64,000 nucleotides of DNA from Paramarasmius palmivorus (lineage: Eukaryota; Basidiomycota; Agaricomycetes; Agaricales; Marasmiaceae), in the NCBI GenBank assembly GCA_037176845.1, contig JAYKXP010000073.1, forward strand, positions 186,001 to 250,000. The letters are read 5' to 3'. Both the position numbers and the translations under genes were made by a program. How positions within the stretch are numbered: the first letter of the stretch is position 1; each line of letters begins with the position of its first letter. The notes below the pieces were generated by a model. The model did no database searches. It had not been told where the DNA came from and saw only the letters and a list, made by a program, of their open reading frames with translations. Positions 11,311 through 22,726 of the stretch are shown piece by piece.

Positions 11311-12020
11311 CTACATAGAGCTGTGAACTTGAGTAGGTGCACTGGCAGTGGCGGTCTCCGGTGGCACCTCATCCGCGCGCCACCGTCCGGGCTGTAGTTG
11401 GTTCTTCAACAGCGTTACTAGGACCTCGGTAGGACCAAATCGTGTAGTTCCGCTGTATGATAAGAACTGCGTTGAGCTCTAAATCGAAATTGTAGAGTCC
11501 TTTGCCACCGGTGCTGACGAAAATGAATGCTGTGGTATCCTTGGATGAACTTGTTGAAACTATCTTTCGTGGTAGATACGGGAGATCTTCTCTGATGGAT
11601 TCGATTCTACTACTTCGGCAGAGGCCTCCAGATTCAGGAACCGTTTCTGCTGCCTACGCCGAACGAGATAAAGGAAGAGGATGACTAGAAGCACCAGGAA
11701 CGCAAGGCCGCCCAACTACAACCCCCCGCAATGGCACCGAAATTTGGAGAGGCTTTGGTATCGCTATTCGGGGGACTTGGAGTAGGCTCCTCAGTTGCAA
11801 TAGAGTCATTACGAAGAGGGATGGCAGCAACTAGTGCAGTAAGGGCGTTTGTTTGGTTGTCGAGAAGGAAATTAGGGGAAGGAGGACCTATCCAGTTCCA
11901 AACCTCGAACGAGGGAGTCGGGTTCGAGTTGACCTTTCCGGGATCTTCGAAGGCTTTTTGCTTCGCAAGACGTAGCTTCTGATGACGACTTTTCAGTAAA
12001 TAACAAAGCACTGAGAACAT
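11311..12020 (-). pseudogene. Broken GH76-like gene, C-terminal part only
   Basis: This is the 3' end of a GH76-like gene. WIGPPSPNFLLDNQTNALTA matches the same region of copy I, followed by a Pro/Ser spacer (EEPTPSPPNSDTKASPNFGA). The frame then shifts at the start of the membrane helix, near 11,715. The continuation in another frame gives GLAFLVLLVILFLYLVRRR, and the conserved tail appears as LVTLLKNQLQPG and WRADEVPPE before a TAG at 11,311. The catalytic domain, signal peptide and upstream exons are absent. It sits between copy I and family gene B, consistent with a duplication of the gene A/GH76 neighbourhood followed by decay. Confidence 0.75.
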
Positions 12021-12599
12021 CGAGGCGTACCTATCATGCCAGTGTCTACACCCCTTAAATGTGCCACATTCCTTAGCCTAGACTTGTCGACCGACTAATG
12101 TCCTTCCTTCCTTCCCGTTTGGACCACTTGAGTATTCGTGTTCCGACATCGGTGCAATGCATGTTCAGTCGTCCCGAGCGAGAACGCTCTTTGACTCGAT
12201 CGTGAAACATTTGCTTCGATGATGAGACGAACGCTGAAAACCAAGATTCAGAACACAGATATTGACCTGGAATTGAGCCAACATACCACGCTACATGCTG
12301 TAGCCCAGATTTTCCTTTCCAATTCGCGTACCGACCCATTCATCAGACTCCCAAAACGGTTTTAAACGTGTCCACCATAGAATGTGAGGGAATAAACCTG
12401 CGACCAAAGCGACAACAACCTGAAGAGCGAAGGCCTCAGAAGCAAGTTCAGCATTACAAGGAACGGGCCTACTTGAAGTTCCTGGTTTCGAAGAGTCACG
12501 ACGGTGGAGTGCTCGAGATGGTCACGGTAATGTAACGTTTCAACCTTAGTGCATGTGAGCTATCTCGACAAGACCCGACGTTAGAAAGACTCTCACCGG

Positions 12600-13000
12600 T
12601 GAGGAGGTCCTCTGTATCTGGAGCACTCTGAGTATCCGTCCGAGGATGCGTGACCTGCTGAAGAGTAGGTATCGAAAGGATGGATTTGAAGCGTTTTTCG
12701 TGGGCCGCGAAATTCCAGTGCTTAGAATCCCACAGGTAAAGATGCGCTTAAACTGGCCTTTTAAATAGCATCTGGACGTCTACATTGGACCTTATGACGA
12801 TCTTTTCAGTCAAAGACTGAGAACTACTGGAACATCAAGACGCACCTATTTGCCAGTGTTCTGAACAACATCCGAACGAGTTCCCAGACATTGCGAGGCG
12901 CGAAAGCCAGAATATGGATGAAAACCTAGAACGATCATGATGTTGAAGTATTTGCAGAAGATATTCCTGAATGAACTTTGGAATGTGAGCGGTGAAGCAC
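12600..13000 (-). pseudogene. Coding remnant, partner of 4.64-5.05 kb
   Basis: Minus-strand reading shows two coding-like pieces: SIPTLQQVTHPRTDTQSAPD (about 12,600-12,670) and FIHILAFAPRNVWELVRMLF (about 12,850-12,910), the latter followed by a GTGCGT donor. Related but more damaged sequence lies at 4.64-5.05 kb, in the same position relative to family gene A. I could not build a continuous gene or name a family. Confidence 0.35.
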
Positions 13001-13509
13001 TTGGCAGTCTGAGTCTGGAAAACGGAGGTGTCAGTGATGGAGCTCAAGGAAACCGGCACGTGCACGCGTATCCTGGGAAAAATTCCCAATGCGAGCAAGG
13101 AAATATGCCTCTTCATTCCACATTCATCCACATATTTCACCACGCTCGTTTGAAGCCCGGCTCTGCAATTCGAGTCATGTTTGGCGCCGTCGGTATAGTT
13201 TTAGCTTTTTTTTTTCAGGTCCATATGATTGTTCACTATCACTCTGTCCTTACTAGCACGCTGCCGCGGTCACCCAGCTCACCCCCATCCATTGCCATTC
13301 GTCTCTCCAGCCATGTCAAAGGCTAACATGCACCGTATCAGATTCCTCAGCTCCACGTCATCTGGGTGATGGCCGGCTTTCGGATTCAAACCCAGCACTA
13401 GTAGAACGGCGTTCAAAGTTTCTCACCCAAAACAGGAATTTTGATTGTGCACCACTGGCAGTGGTCACAGTGACCAGGCCCGCTCTACTTTTCTCCACCA
13501 AGAACCGAC

Positions 13510-14091
13510 ATGCCAGTGCTAGCATCGACTTTGTCTTCTATCGCATCCCCTCAGGAAACCATCGCAGAGAGCAGAATTGCAAACGTGATAGCCATAGTGT
13601 CAACCACGACTGACCCAAAAATTTTGCTCCTCCTGCTCCTCGCGGGTACTTTCTATCTGATTACTCCCCCAATCTTCCGATGGCGTTTTCCCTGTCGAAC
13701 TCCCGGGGAATTGGAGACACATTACCGAAATCTATACCAATTCATCGACGCAAACAGTTACCTCGAGAGAGACATCATCGAGAACTACACAGGCACTTTC
13801 AAGGCGCCGTTGGATTTGTACGTCGTCTTTAGTTTCTCTTTGCCGTTCACTTACGGATACAAAAATAGGCTCAAAGTTCGTGTAAATGCACTCGTTCTTC
13901 ACCAATACCGCGAGCCTAGAGTCAATCCTTTCGCCTGGGTGCAATTCAAGTGGAAGCTGTTGTGGGATGTAGATTCTTGCTATGGAGATCTAAGGGACTT
14001 GGAGCTTCGCGTCAAGGTATGCAGAATTCATTTCTTCCCATTAACTTGCTCATCTGCGGTACAGGAAGCAATTCACAACGCACTTTTCTGA
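13510..14091 (+). CDS. Small single-pass membrane protein, family member B
   Basis: Predicted 160 residues from exons 13510-13817, 13869-14016 and 14065-14091, the same lengths (308, 148 and 27 nt) as gene A. It has a polar N-terminus (MPVLASTLSSIASPQETIAE), a membrane helix (ILLLLLLAGTFYLITPPIF), then FRWRFPCRTPGELETHY, YQFIDANSYLERDIIENY, and the exon 2 motif NPFAWVQFKWKLLWDVDSCY, ending LELRVK and EAIHNALF. The 51-bp first intron happens to be open in frame, so a naive call would read through it (DLYVVFSFSLPFTYGY); the stop codon at the same place in gene A shows it is an intron. The two genes lie 7.7 kb apart with similar flanks. Function unknown; the basic-Cys motif after the helix suggests the C-terminal part is cytoplasmic and may be lipidated. 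Confidence 0.75.
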   Translation: MPVLASTLSSIASPQETIAESRIANVIAIVSTTTDPKILLLLLLAGTFYLITPPIFRWRFPCRTPGELETHYRNLYQFIDANSYLERDIIENYTGTFKAPLDLYVVFSFSLPFTYGYKNRLKVRVNALVLHQYREPRVNPFAWVQFKWKLLWDVDSCYGDLRDLELRVKVCRIHFFPLTCSSAVQEAIHNALF

Positions 14092-14715
14092 GGACGAAAG
14101 CCTTAGACGAACGATTTCTTGAACTTTGCTCTGCGGTTTGCCGTCGAGCTACATTCTTGGTACATTTGTCCTGATACGCGGACACACAGTATATATACTG
14201 CACAAAACGCCGGACGTTCAACAGCTTTTTGGTTGACCTACAAGTACCTAGTCTAGTCGTCGTGTTATCTTGCTCTTTTTTGTTGTCCTAGTCTAGTGTA
14301 CACGTAGTCTAATGTACATGTTATCTACAAGCTACATCGTAAATTCGTCATCTGTTCGATAAATCATTAGACGAAGACGTGTCTTCCTTGCATAGAGCAA
14401 AGATGGCAGCGCGCCAACTCCCTGGTGTTGAGATTCCATATACTGGACGTGGTCATCGTCCGCCACCACTCTGAGATACGATGAAGTGCATTGTTATGAC
14501 GATTGGGTACTCAGGTAATACTCGAGAATATTCAAAAGGTATATCTACATAAGCAAATTAAAGGGGATGAGACAGACTAGGAAAGCATCTATGACAGCAA
14601 TAGCACATGCGAAGCCGTGTACCGTCAAAGCAGAGATAGCGTGGAAAACATCAACCAAGAAAGCAGTTAGATTCAAAGAACAGCGCGTTGACCATCGACC
14701 ATCGAAGAAGGATCG

Positions 14716-15379
14716 TTAAACGTCGACTCCGCTCGCATAAAAGGCAGGGATATTCGCTGCTGAGTTCGGGTCTCCCCGCCTCAACAAAGTCACACCAGCG
14801 ACTTCAGCCTACATGAAGCCCTTCGTCAGCTGCCTTCAATGCAGTACAGTGGTCAGAAACAACGAACCTCAATCTCACCCTCGAGTTTCCTCATCCCAGC
14901 GTGAATTTCACCAGCCCGCATAAGCCCCTTCCACTTGAACGCGACCCAAGCAACAACCCTCCACTTTGGAGGTTCGTCATACCTCGTCATCCGTCTATGT
15001 TCGTCGATTTCATTATCGAAACTACCAAAAACATGTTTAGTAGCCATCCTTATTTCCCTTCAACGCTAAAACACTCACTCGAGTTGTCTGTCCTCAAACT
15101 CGACCATAGTCGCCCCACGCAGGTTGTAGTTGTCTTCCGAAACATTGGTATTGTCCTCGATCAGTTTCTCGATGCGCGAAAGCGACTCTTGTAACTCTTC
15201 GACAGACGGACAGGTATATAGCCAGTTGAACACGCGCGGAACGAAGATGTATAGAGCGAAAAGAACGAGGCCTGTGATGACCAAAGGACCAGGGATATCG
15301 AGGCTATTGACCGCGGATTCGAGACCGTGTTCGAAGAGGAAGAGCCTGAGGGGCTGTCGGGAGCAGGAGCGACAGCCAT
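14716..15379 (-). pseudogene. Small single-pass membrane protein, member E (frame break in exon 1)
   Basis: By alignment to F the start is ATG at 15379 (MAVAPAPDSPSGSSSSNT). One base is then missing near 15,330 relative to F, and the membrane helix lies in the next frame (GPLVITGLVLFALYIFVPRV) followed by FNWLYTCPSVEELQESLSRI. A GTGAGT donor leads to a 154-nt exon 2 with PPKWRVVAWVAFKWKGLMRA and MRKLEGEIE, and a last exon starting AEVAGVTLLRRGD and ending SGVDV at 14716. Exon phases match A-D and G. Either the gene is disabled, or an unseen upstream start feeds the helix frame (open back to about 15,590), or the missing base is an assembly error. Confidence 0.6.
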
Positions 15380-15599
15380 TGAAATTTGGATTTTCAAGGC
15401 CTTTGATTTTAGGAATGTCGCCGTGAAATTCGGGATCTGAACAAAACATCGAATAAGCAAGTGTACTTTCGTGTTCTGGGCAGGCAGAGCGTACCAAAAT
15501 TATGGTTGAAGTTGTTGAATTTAATGAGGATGTGCCAAACGCGCGAATGCTGAGCTGGCTATGTTTTGCCGTCCCCACTGGCCAAAACAAAGTGCCTCA

Positions 15600-16835
15600 G
15601 CTTGCTGACTAATCAATCCCGACGCCTTCCTAATTTGGACATCCGCCCCGACGGGTCACCGCTCCCCCGCCCATCATGTATCATGGTGACGACGCTTATG
15701 TGATACCCTTCCGCGCTCAGGAGTGTGAAAATGTGAACGATATCCTCTCAACCCATTACAGCCTCTGCTCGATCATCCCATGGCCTATCCTTCCATAACT
15801 TGTAGCTGGTAAGCGTAGAACATGTTGTCCTGTGTGGTCGGAGTGTGTTCGGAGTGGGGTCGGAGTGGGGTAATGTGAATGCTGGTTGTGTAAAGTTGAA
15901 AGTTGGTTGTGTACTAGTCAGCGAGTAAAACTTGAAAGTATGTGATGAGTCAAACAGTTTGCACAAAGCTGGAGTCAGCGTACCAGTACCCGAATTGTTG
16001 CAGTTGACCATGTGAACTTTGACACTTGAAATCCAGGTCGAGTAGAGTAAGAGTAGAGTAAAGCAAAGTTGGAGGTCGAGGTGAAAAGTCGAAGTCAACA
16101 GAAAATTGAAGTACGACCACGAATGTCGCGACATAAAAGTAGGTCGACAACGAGTTGGCAGTTGACACACAAGAATTCAAAGTTGGTTCACGAATTGCAT
16201 CAACATGTGACGCTGACCGAAATTCGATACTCCCACGAAAATTCCCTCACTATCCCGAGTTCCCTGCCCCTTGCCTCTGAACACTATAGCTTCAAGGTGA
16301 TTTTTTGTCTTCGTACTTCTCAACACTTGCCTAACATTCCAATGGAAAAAAAATCAAAAACGCAGAAGAAATTTAGAATTTTGGTGACGTTAGGGCATTT
16401 TTGAACCCTGCATAAGCGAAAGTTCCGCGTCACGGCAACCGCGACGGTCTCTGTTTAGCTCCTAATTTCGCACCGTACGCGAATCGTACGACTATGTACA
16501 GCTCTCGACATCGGCTACGCACTTGAGTATTTCTGTTTCATTGGTATTATGGAATAGCTCAAACACATATCTTTTATAAGGCATGGAAAATTCCGCATTG
16601 ACCTTTTTGCTAATAAGCTCACTATTCCCTGGACAGGGCTGTCCCAATGCAAGGTCCGTATGCATGATGGTCAGCTCGAGCTCTGTCCCTTTGGGCGATG
16701 TTCATTTGTCGTTACTTTTTTTGATGGCCGATGTTATTCAATGTTGGGCTCTCCCCAATGACTGTGCGAATCCTGATAAATTTTGGTCCAGGGTGCTACG
16801 TTGCCCTTCGCTTCTCTCCTTTAAGTTCTCCAACA
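15600..16835. promoter_or_regulatory. Shared intergenic region between divergent genes E and C
   Basis: This 1.2-kb interval separates the 5' ends of E and C, so it must carry both promoters. The matching interval at about 18.9-20.15 kb separates F and D. Blocks such as TTTGGACATCCGCCCC (15,638 and 18,911) and ATACTCCCACGAAAA (16,227 and 19,536) are conserved between the two and are candidates for shared regulatory sites. Short direct repeats occur inside (GGAGTGGGGTCGGAGTGGGG near 15,850; GAGTAGAGTAA twice near 16,040). No TATA box was assigned. Confidence 0.4.
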
Positions 16836-17446
16836 ATGGCACTATCAGCCCCCTCACATGCCCAAGAGGTCGTTATCACTGCAGAAGCAGTTGGGTCTGG
16901 CTTACCAGACCATGTTCAATCTTGGTCTGGTTCAAAGCAACCCACACTGCTCCTCTTCGTCTTCGCGTCCATTCTCGGGGCTACCAGCCTCCTCTGCCTT
17001 CTTGCTATCGCCGTTCGGCGGCGTTCTCGGCGTAAAACTCCTGATGACTTCCATGCATATATCAGGACTCTCGAAGACCTCGTGAACTTGAATAGGTTCG
17101 GCCGTAAAGTTATCGACCCAGAATCAAGGGCATGTTTCAAAGATTCGTTGCACCAGTACGTGTCCTATACGTAGTCCCATTTTTATTTCACTAACATCGA
17201 GCACTGAACAGTCACAGTAAACGCACGTCTGAACTCTTTCGCGCACAAGGCGGCGGGTGTAGCAAATCTAATCCGTTTGCATGGGCCTTGTGTGAGTGGA
17301 GGCTACTTTGGGGTGTCGACTCGTGCAATCGGTCGTTAATGGAATTAGAATATCAGATAAAGGTGTGTACTCTCTCTATCTTTGGATGCTTTATGCTCAC
17401 GTTTGCGTTTTAGTATAAGATCCACCAAGCACAGTTCACAAGATAA
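16836..17446 (+). CDS. Small single-pass membrane protein, family member C
   Basis: Predicted 167 residues from exons 16836-17155, 17212-17362 and 17414-17446 (504 coding bases). N-terminus MALSAPSHAQEVVITAEAVG, membrane helix (LLLFVFASILGATSLLCLLA), a basic juxtamembrane stretch (VRRRSRRKTPDDFHAYI), a helix (RTLEDLVNLNRF), the exon 2 motif NPFAWALCEWRLLWGVDSCN, and the C-terminus KIHQAQFTR. The usual FRWRFPC is replaced by Arg-rich sequence. Intron positions and phases (2, then 0) are those of A and B. It is the intact partner of D in the tandem unit and diverges from E. Confidence 0.7.
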
Positions 17447-17997
17447 AACCTGTGATTTTTCTCGGTTGTACACCATGTACCACGATACCCTTTCTTGCAT
17501 TGTCTGCCTCGCACCACATCCCCTTTGCGAGCAGTCTTATCTATACCTCTTGTTTGCTAGCGTCCAGCAACGACGCTAATGGGAATGCTTAACAGCACCT
17601 CATCATTACACTACACACATGCCATCTTGCGACATAATCTTGTACCATACTCGTCGCGTTTTCTTGGTTTTCTTGACATCTCTGCTTGTAGCTATATCTG
17701 CAGACGGGCAAATTGTGTACTTAGATTTGAACTTGGTGTCGTCGTCCGCCACCTCTCTGAGGTACGATGAAGTGCATTGTTGTCACGATTGGATTACTGA
17801 GGTTATACTCGAGAATGTTCGAAAGGTATATCTACACAAGCAAATTAAAGGGGATGAGACAGACTAGGAAAGCATCTATGATAGCAATAGCACATGCAGC
17901 CGTGTACCGTCAAAGCAGAGATAGCGTAAAAAATATCAACCAAGAAAGCAGTTAGATTCAAAGGATAGCGCGTTGAACATCGACCATCAAGAAATCG

Positions 17998-18663
17998 TTA
18001 AACGTCCACTCCACTCGCATACGAAGCAGCGGCAGCACTCGTTCCTGGGTTGGTGCTTGCCTGCTTCGACCCAGTCACACGAGCGATTTCAGCCTACACG
18101 GAACCCTTCGTCAGCTGCCTTTAATACGGCAGAATCATCGAAAACAAACCTCAATCTTGCCCTCGAGCCTTTTCTGTCCAATGTGAACCTTATCGACACG
18201 CCTAACTATTTTCCACCAAAATATGGCCCAAGGAACCACCTTCCACCGCGACGGCTCATCTCGTAGACTCTTCGACTCTATTTTGCCAATCTCGTCGTCG
18301 AATCTACAAAGCAATAAGCTTCTCTCCTTCCAGGACATTTACAGTATAAACAGGAGAACACTCACTCTTTGCATCTCCTGGTAAACCCAGGAGCCGTGTC
18401 CTTCAATATATACTTCCTACCCGAAACAGAGTTGTTATCCAAAATCAACTTCTCGATGCGCGAATTGTGTTTCGTAGCGGCCTGGTGGTTTGACAGGGAT
18501 AAATGAAGTTGAACGCGCGCCGAGCGACGATGTATAGTGCGAACAAAATGAAGACTGCGATGAACAGAGGACTGGGAATATTAAGGCCATTGGACGCGGA
18601 TTCGAGAACTGCATCCGACGAGGAAGAGCCTGAGGATTTGTCGCGAGCAGGAACGGCAACCAT
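17998..18663 (-). pseudogene. Small single-pass membrane protein, member F (frame break after the helix)
   Basis: The start at 18663 gives MVAVPARDKSSGSSSSDAVL and a membrane helix in frame (LFIAVFILFALYIVARRAFN), then FIYPC. One base is missing near 18,470 relative to E, so this frame ends at RASRS. The expected continuation (KLILDNNSVSGRKYILK) lies in another frame. The 154-nt exon 2 (DEPSRWKVVPWAIFWWK, then RLEGKIE) and the last exon (AEIARVTGSKQASTNP ending SGVDV) are intact at the sequence level. Duplicate of E in the 3.3-kb tandem repeat. Confidence 0.6.
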
Positions 18664-19377
18664 TGAAATTTGGATTTTCAAGAATATTGGGGACGTCACT
18701 GTGAAATTCGGGATCTGAACAAAACGTCGAATAAACAAATATTTTTCGCGTCCTGAGCAGGTAGAGCGTACCAAAAATGAGGGTAGTAGTTGTTGAATTT
18801 AATGAGGATGTGCTGAGCGCGAGAAACGTTGAGCTGGCTGTGTTTTGTCGTCCAGTCTGGCACAAACAACGCGTAGCCCAACTTGCTGATAAATCCCGAC
18901 GCCTCCCTAATTTGGACATCCGCCCCTACGGGTCACCGCTCCCCGCCCATCATGCTCACGATGACAATGCTTGTGTGATGATCCTCTCAAGCTCGTGAGT
19001 CTGGACTTTGTGGGTGAACAACATCCCCTTCAACTCATTTCAACCTTACTCGCTGCTCCCATGACCTATTCTTCCTCAACTTGTAGTCGGTCAGTGTGAA
19101 GCGTGTTGTCGTGTGTGGTCGGACAGGGTAGTGGGATGTCTGGGTTCTAATCGTGTGAAATATGAAGGTAATACTGGGTCGTACAAGAGCCAGTTCTAAA
19201 AAAGCTGGTTTTAGGTGGTAAGCAAACGAGGTGTTAAAAAACTGCAGTCATACCAGCGACTGACGACGACCGTGTAACAATTGGTACGATGTGGACTTTG
19301 ACAGTTGCAAAGTCGAGAGTTGAAGGTAGAGGTGCAAAGAGTCGAAGTCAACAGAAAGTTGGAGTAGGACCACGAAT

Positions 19378-19475
19378 CCAGTTGGAGAGTACCCAGTTGG
19401 AAGGTACCCAGTTGGAAAGTACCCAGTTGGATGACAACCAGTTCAAGTTGGGTTGACAACGAGTTCAAGTTGGGT
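19378..19475 (+). repeat. Minisatellite of a 15-bp unit plus a 22-bp unit
   Basis: Four copies of a 15-bp unit close to CAGTTGGAAAGTACC are followed by two copies of a unit close to CAACGAGTTCAAGTTGGGTTGA. Tandem unit 1 has only one trace of this at the matching place (CGACAACGAGTTGGCAGTTG, about 16,143), so the array grew within unit 2, in the interval between F and D. Confidence 0.8.
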
Positions 19476-20154
19476 TGACACGAATCAAAGTACGTTCACA
19501 AATTGCATGAACATGTGACACTAACCCCGAAATACAATACTCCCACGAAAAATTCCCTCACTACCCCGAGCTTCCCGTCCTTTGCCTCCGAACCAAACTG
19601 CAACCACTATGGCTTCGCATTCTTTCCTTAGTCCGCCTTTTCAACTCTTGCCTCGCATTACACTGGGACAAAACTCAAGAAATTCAGAACCTTGGTGACA
19701 TTACGGTCAAGGAATTTTTTAACCTGCAGTGCATAAGCGCGGCAACCGCTCCACGTTTCCTACTTATTACCTCTCAATTCCGAATCGTACGACTCTCCAA
19801 AAATAAGCGAAAGGCTCTTTAGCGCATCGATATCTGACTCAAACATGCATTCAAAGAGGAAGGGGGATAATCCGCATTCTGCTAGCTCATGCACTCATGA
19901 GTCTCCATCAACTTGCCCAGTGCCAACTTCCCTGGAACTTGTCTGGCAGTCTATGTAATGTAGTCGGCTCGAGCTCTCCATGCCATTGGGTCCAATTGTC
20001 TTGTTTTCGTGATGGCCGATACATATTATGTTAGGCACGTTGGGCTAGGATCCATCCCAATGACTACCTGCCTGATAAATTGAGGCCGTGGATGCTACGT
20101 TGTATCTCACCTCCCTCAGAGACTCCCACCAAACCATCTCGCAAGTCCTACAAA

Positions 20155-20699
20155 ATGCCGCCATTCACCCCCTCACATGCCCAAGAGGTCGTTCTCAGTA
20201 CAAGTGCGGCTGTATCGGATTTGCCATCCTTTCCACAAAAGCAGTCCGAGTCCATACCATTCATCGTCACTCTTGCCTCCGTCTTCTTGATTATTGCTTC
20301 CAGTGTCTTAATGGCCACCCTTCTCTGCCCTGTCGTTATATCTGTTTTTCGGTGGCGTTTTCCATGCCGAACTCCCTGCGACCTCTTTGAATACATTAGG
20401 ACCATCGAAAATCTTGTCAACTCGAATTCTTTCGGGCGTGATAGTGCCATCTCCCCGAACTCAGCTTCCCGTTTCAAAGCTTCATTGCACCGGTACGTAT
20501 CCATATCAAGGTTGTATCTTGAGCTGCTATTAATCCACCTTGAATAGGCATTTCATGCATGTGTCTAAACTCGCCAATCGTCAGCCTGATGACGGATGGT
20601 AACGCATCGAATCCGTTTGCTTGGGCCAACTATCACTGGAGGCTACTTTGCGATGTCGACTCGTGTTATAACATTGCGAGACGATTGGACCTTAAATAA
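20155..20699 (+). pseudogene. Small single-pass membrane protein, member D (exon 2 damaged)
   Basis: Exon 1 (20155-20492) is sound: MPPFTPSHAQEVVLSTSAAV, a membrane helix, VFRWRFPCRTPCDLFEYIRT and IENLVNSNSFGRD. With the family's usual acceptor (20547), exon 2 would be 154 nt, the right length, but it hits TAA after 18 codons because of an indel. A downstream CAG acceptor (20584) restores the motif NPFAWANYHWRLLCDVDSCY but ends at TAA (20697) eleven codons before the ancestral end; the final exon (ending HRAQFIG) would be in frame beyond that stop. So it is either a pseudogene or a shortened 150-residue protein made by a shifted acceptor. Confidence 0.6.
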
Positions 20700-21080
20700 A
20701 GGTGTGTACTCTCTATTATATCAACACCTCCCGAGGCTCTGTGCTCACATTTGTGCTCTAGGACTACAATCCACCGAGCGCAGTTTATAGGATAAAATAC
20801 GTGCTTTCACTGATCGTACACCATGTACTACGATACCCTTTCTTGCATTATCGGCCCTTCACTCGCACCACATCCCTCTTTGCGAGAGGTCGTATATCCC
20901 CACATATAGAGCTCGACACCTCTTGTTTGCTAGCGTCCAGCAACAACGCTAATAAGAATGCTTAGCAGCATTTCATCAATTACACTACACACATATTATA
21001 TCGCGACATAATCTTGTACCATACTCGTCGTGTTTTCTTGGTCTCTGCTTGTATCCGCAGACGAAATTTAGATTTTGGAC

Positions 21081-22655
21081 CTTGGCGTCTAAACGAAAGG
21101 GAAGAACTTGAGATGTGACTCATCATTCTGAGGACGTTATCCAGGTGTATTAGATAGTATACTGCTAGTAGAACCATACATCGGCCCTCAGTGGACGCTA
21201 GGGCAAAGGGTACGCGATCTTAGTGTCACTCCATTTTCACGTGATCGTTCAAAGTCAACGTCACCGTTTGATCTTTGACTTGAACCACGACCACAACAAC
21301 ACTGTTATCCATTCCGGCTCAACCACGGGCAGCACAAGCTCAAATGGAAAGGTGTACGACGCAGATCAAACGGCGAGGAGTAACTGCGAAACAGGCACTA
21401 GTGCGTTTCCCAAGTTGTTTGCGCCCTTCTCATCCAATTCTCACCATCTTTTCACACTTTTCACACTTGTAACGCATGAATGACGGTGTTTCTCGTGTAC
21501 TTGTGCCGGTGGTGATATACGGGACTGGTTTATGGAAATGAAAGGTCTAAAACGATCCTGTAACGTGTATACCGAATCATTTGGGGTGATGAACATCCGG
21601 CGTGGTAGACTTATAGCCAAATGGTACGTCAGAAGTCAGTGCGAGTCTCGCTTGTTTGCACTGGACATCTTCATTGATAGGAATAGAGCTGTACCACCTC
21701 GTGTACCTCTGGTTCAGAAAAGCAATTTACCACCGGTTATTGCACTACGCGGCAGACAGAAAAGTGGTGCAATTAATACACTGGGACCTTCAAAATCATT
21801 CATCTGCAAGATCCTGTATTTCCGTCTCCGAAGCATTAGCGTCAGATGTGCACTGTGGAGCCGCTGTACATAAAACATCGACTCGCGAGCTTGCTATGAC
21901 AGAAGAACGGCCAGGTGGCCTCAACTAGCAATGTAGTCTCATTTTACCACTTCAACCACCTTCGTCGAGGCGAGGGGCCCGGATCCAAGCTGGTGTAAAC
22001 GAATAGTATGACGGTACGAATAGTTGCCTGCTTTGTAAGGTATTCGCTAGTCGTGGACCTTGGTTTGAACGCGAAGGACTGTGAAGACGACGAGACTGCC
22101 TAAGGTGTGTCATAAATACCATTGATTCATACACTTTCTATCGTTGAAGACCGTATAATTCACCAATATAGTTCTTGTCGCGAGAAGTGAGCAGCCTCGC
22201 TCCCGAATCCAAAAAATGTCTACATCATCCAAAGAACGATAATGGATCGCGCCACACAATGTGTAATGAAGCATTGGCAAGTAGAGCGACTGGAAAGTCG
22301 CACCATGAAAATCCTGCCTCCGAATTCATACTTTCTCTCCGGTGTCTAGAAAATATCGCCGTTTATAACCGTTGACCGGTTCGCCGACGACTGGTCCAAG
22401 CTAGCAGTACGGCCGTTTAGCGCCGTCGACCGTTATTCACCGAGCTTGGCGCAAGGAAGAAAGGTGTTAAATGCATGCGTTTCTATCATGGGATCTGATG
22501 CCTAGAACTTTACTCCACGCAGAAATCAATTCATTCTCGGTTTTTTAGTCAGATTCCTTGCAGCTCCTTGCCTACAAGCGCCACAGATAAGAATGCGAGT
22601 CCCGCCCGCGGTATATGCTGGTATTTGTACTCGGAGGTACCGAGGTCCACTTTCG
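21081..22655. other. No recognisable gene; upstream region of the metallothionein gene
   Basis: Only short frames without motifs. A plus-strand frame at 21532-21873 and an overlapping one at 21656-21928 have no second-exon support. The 300 bp before 22,660 contain GC-rich repeated words (GCCGTTTATAACCGTTGACC near 22,360; GCCGTTTAGCGCCGTCGACC near 22,410) that could be regulatory for the gene at 22,727. Confidence 0.35.
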
Positions 22656-22658
22656 AGC

Positions 22659-22669
22659 CTTTAAAAGAG
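22659..22669 (+). promoter_or_regulatory. TATA-like element of the metallothionein gene
   Basis: CTTTAAAAGAG lies about 60 bp before the ATG at 22,727, a usual distance for a fungal TATA element with a short leader. Supported only by position and sequence. Confidence 0.45.
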
Positions 22670-22726
22670 GCCCAAAAAAACCCCCTACCTGCAACCCAAT
22701 TCGCATCAGCACCAACAGTACCCACC

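Larger units (their letters stand above)
14455..17737. repeat. 3.3-kb tandem duplication, unit 1
   Basis: Unit 1 holds divergent family genes E (minus) and C (plus). It repeats in order at 17,738-21,080. Shared landmarks include GATGAGACAGACTAGGAAAG near 14,567 and 17,853, the exons of E and F, the ACATGTGAC...ATACTCCCACGAAAA block near 16,204 and 19,510, C and D, and the CATGTAC(C/T)ACGATACCC block near 17,475 and 20,823. Divergence is moderate, with many small indels, so the duplication is not recent. Confidence 0.85.
17738..21080. repeat. 3.3-kb tandem duplication, unit 2
   Basis: Second copy of the unit starting at 14,455, holding F (minus) and D (plus). Both genes in this unit carry frame defects, whereas C in unit 1 is intact. 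Unit 2 also has a minisatellite at 19.38 kb that is absent from unit 1. Homology fades shortly after 21,070. Confidence 0.85.

Noticed and set aside
21532..21928. Two overlapping plus-strand frames
   Set aside because: Neither shows family motifs or splice partners; they overlap in different frames.
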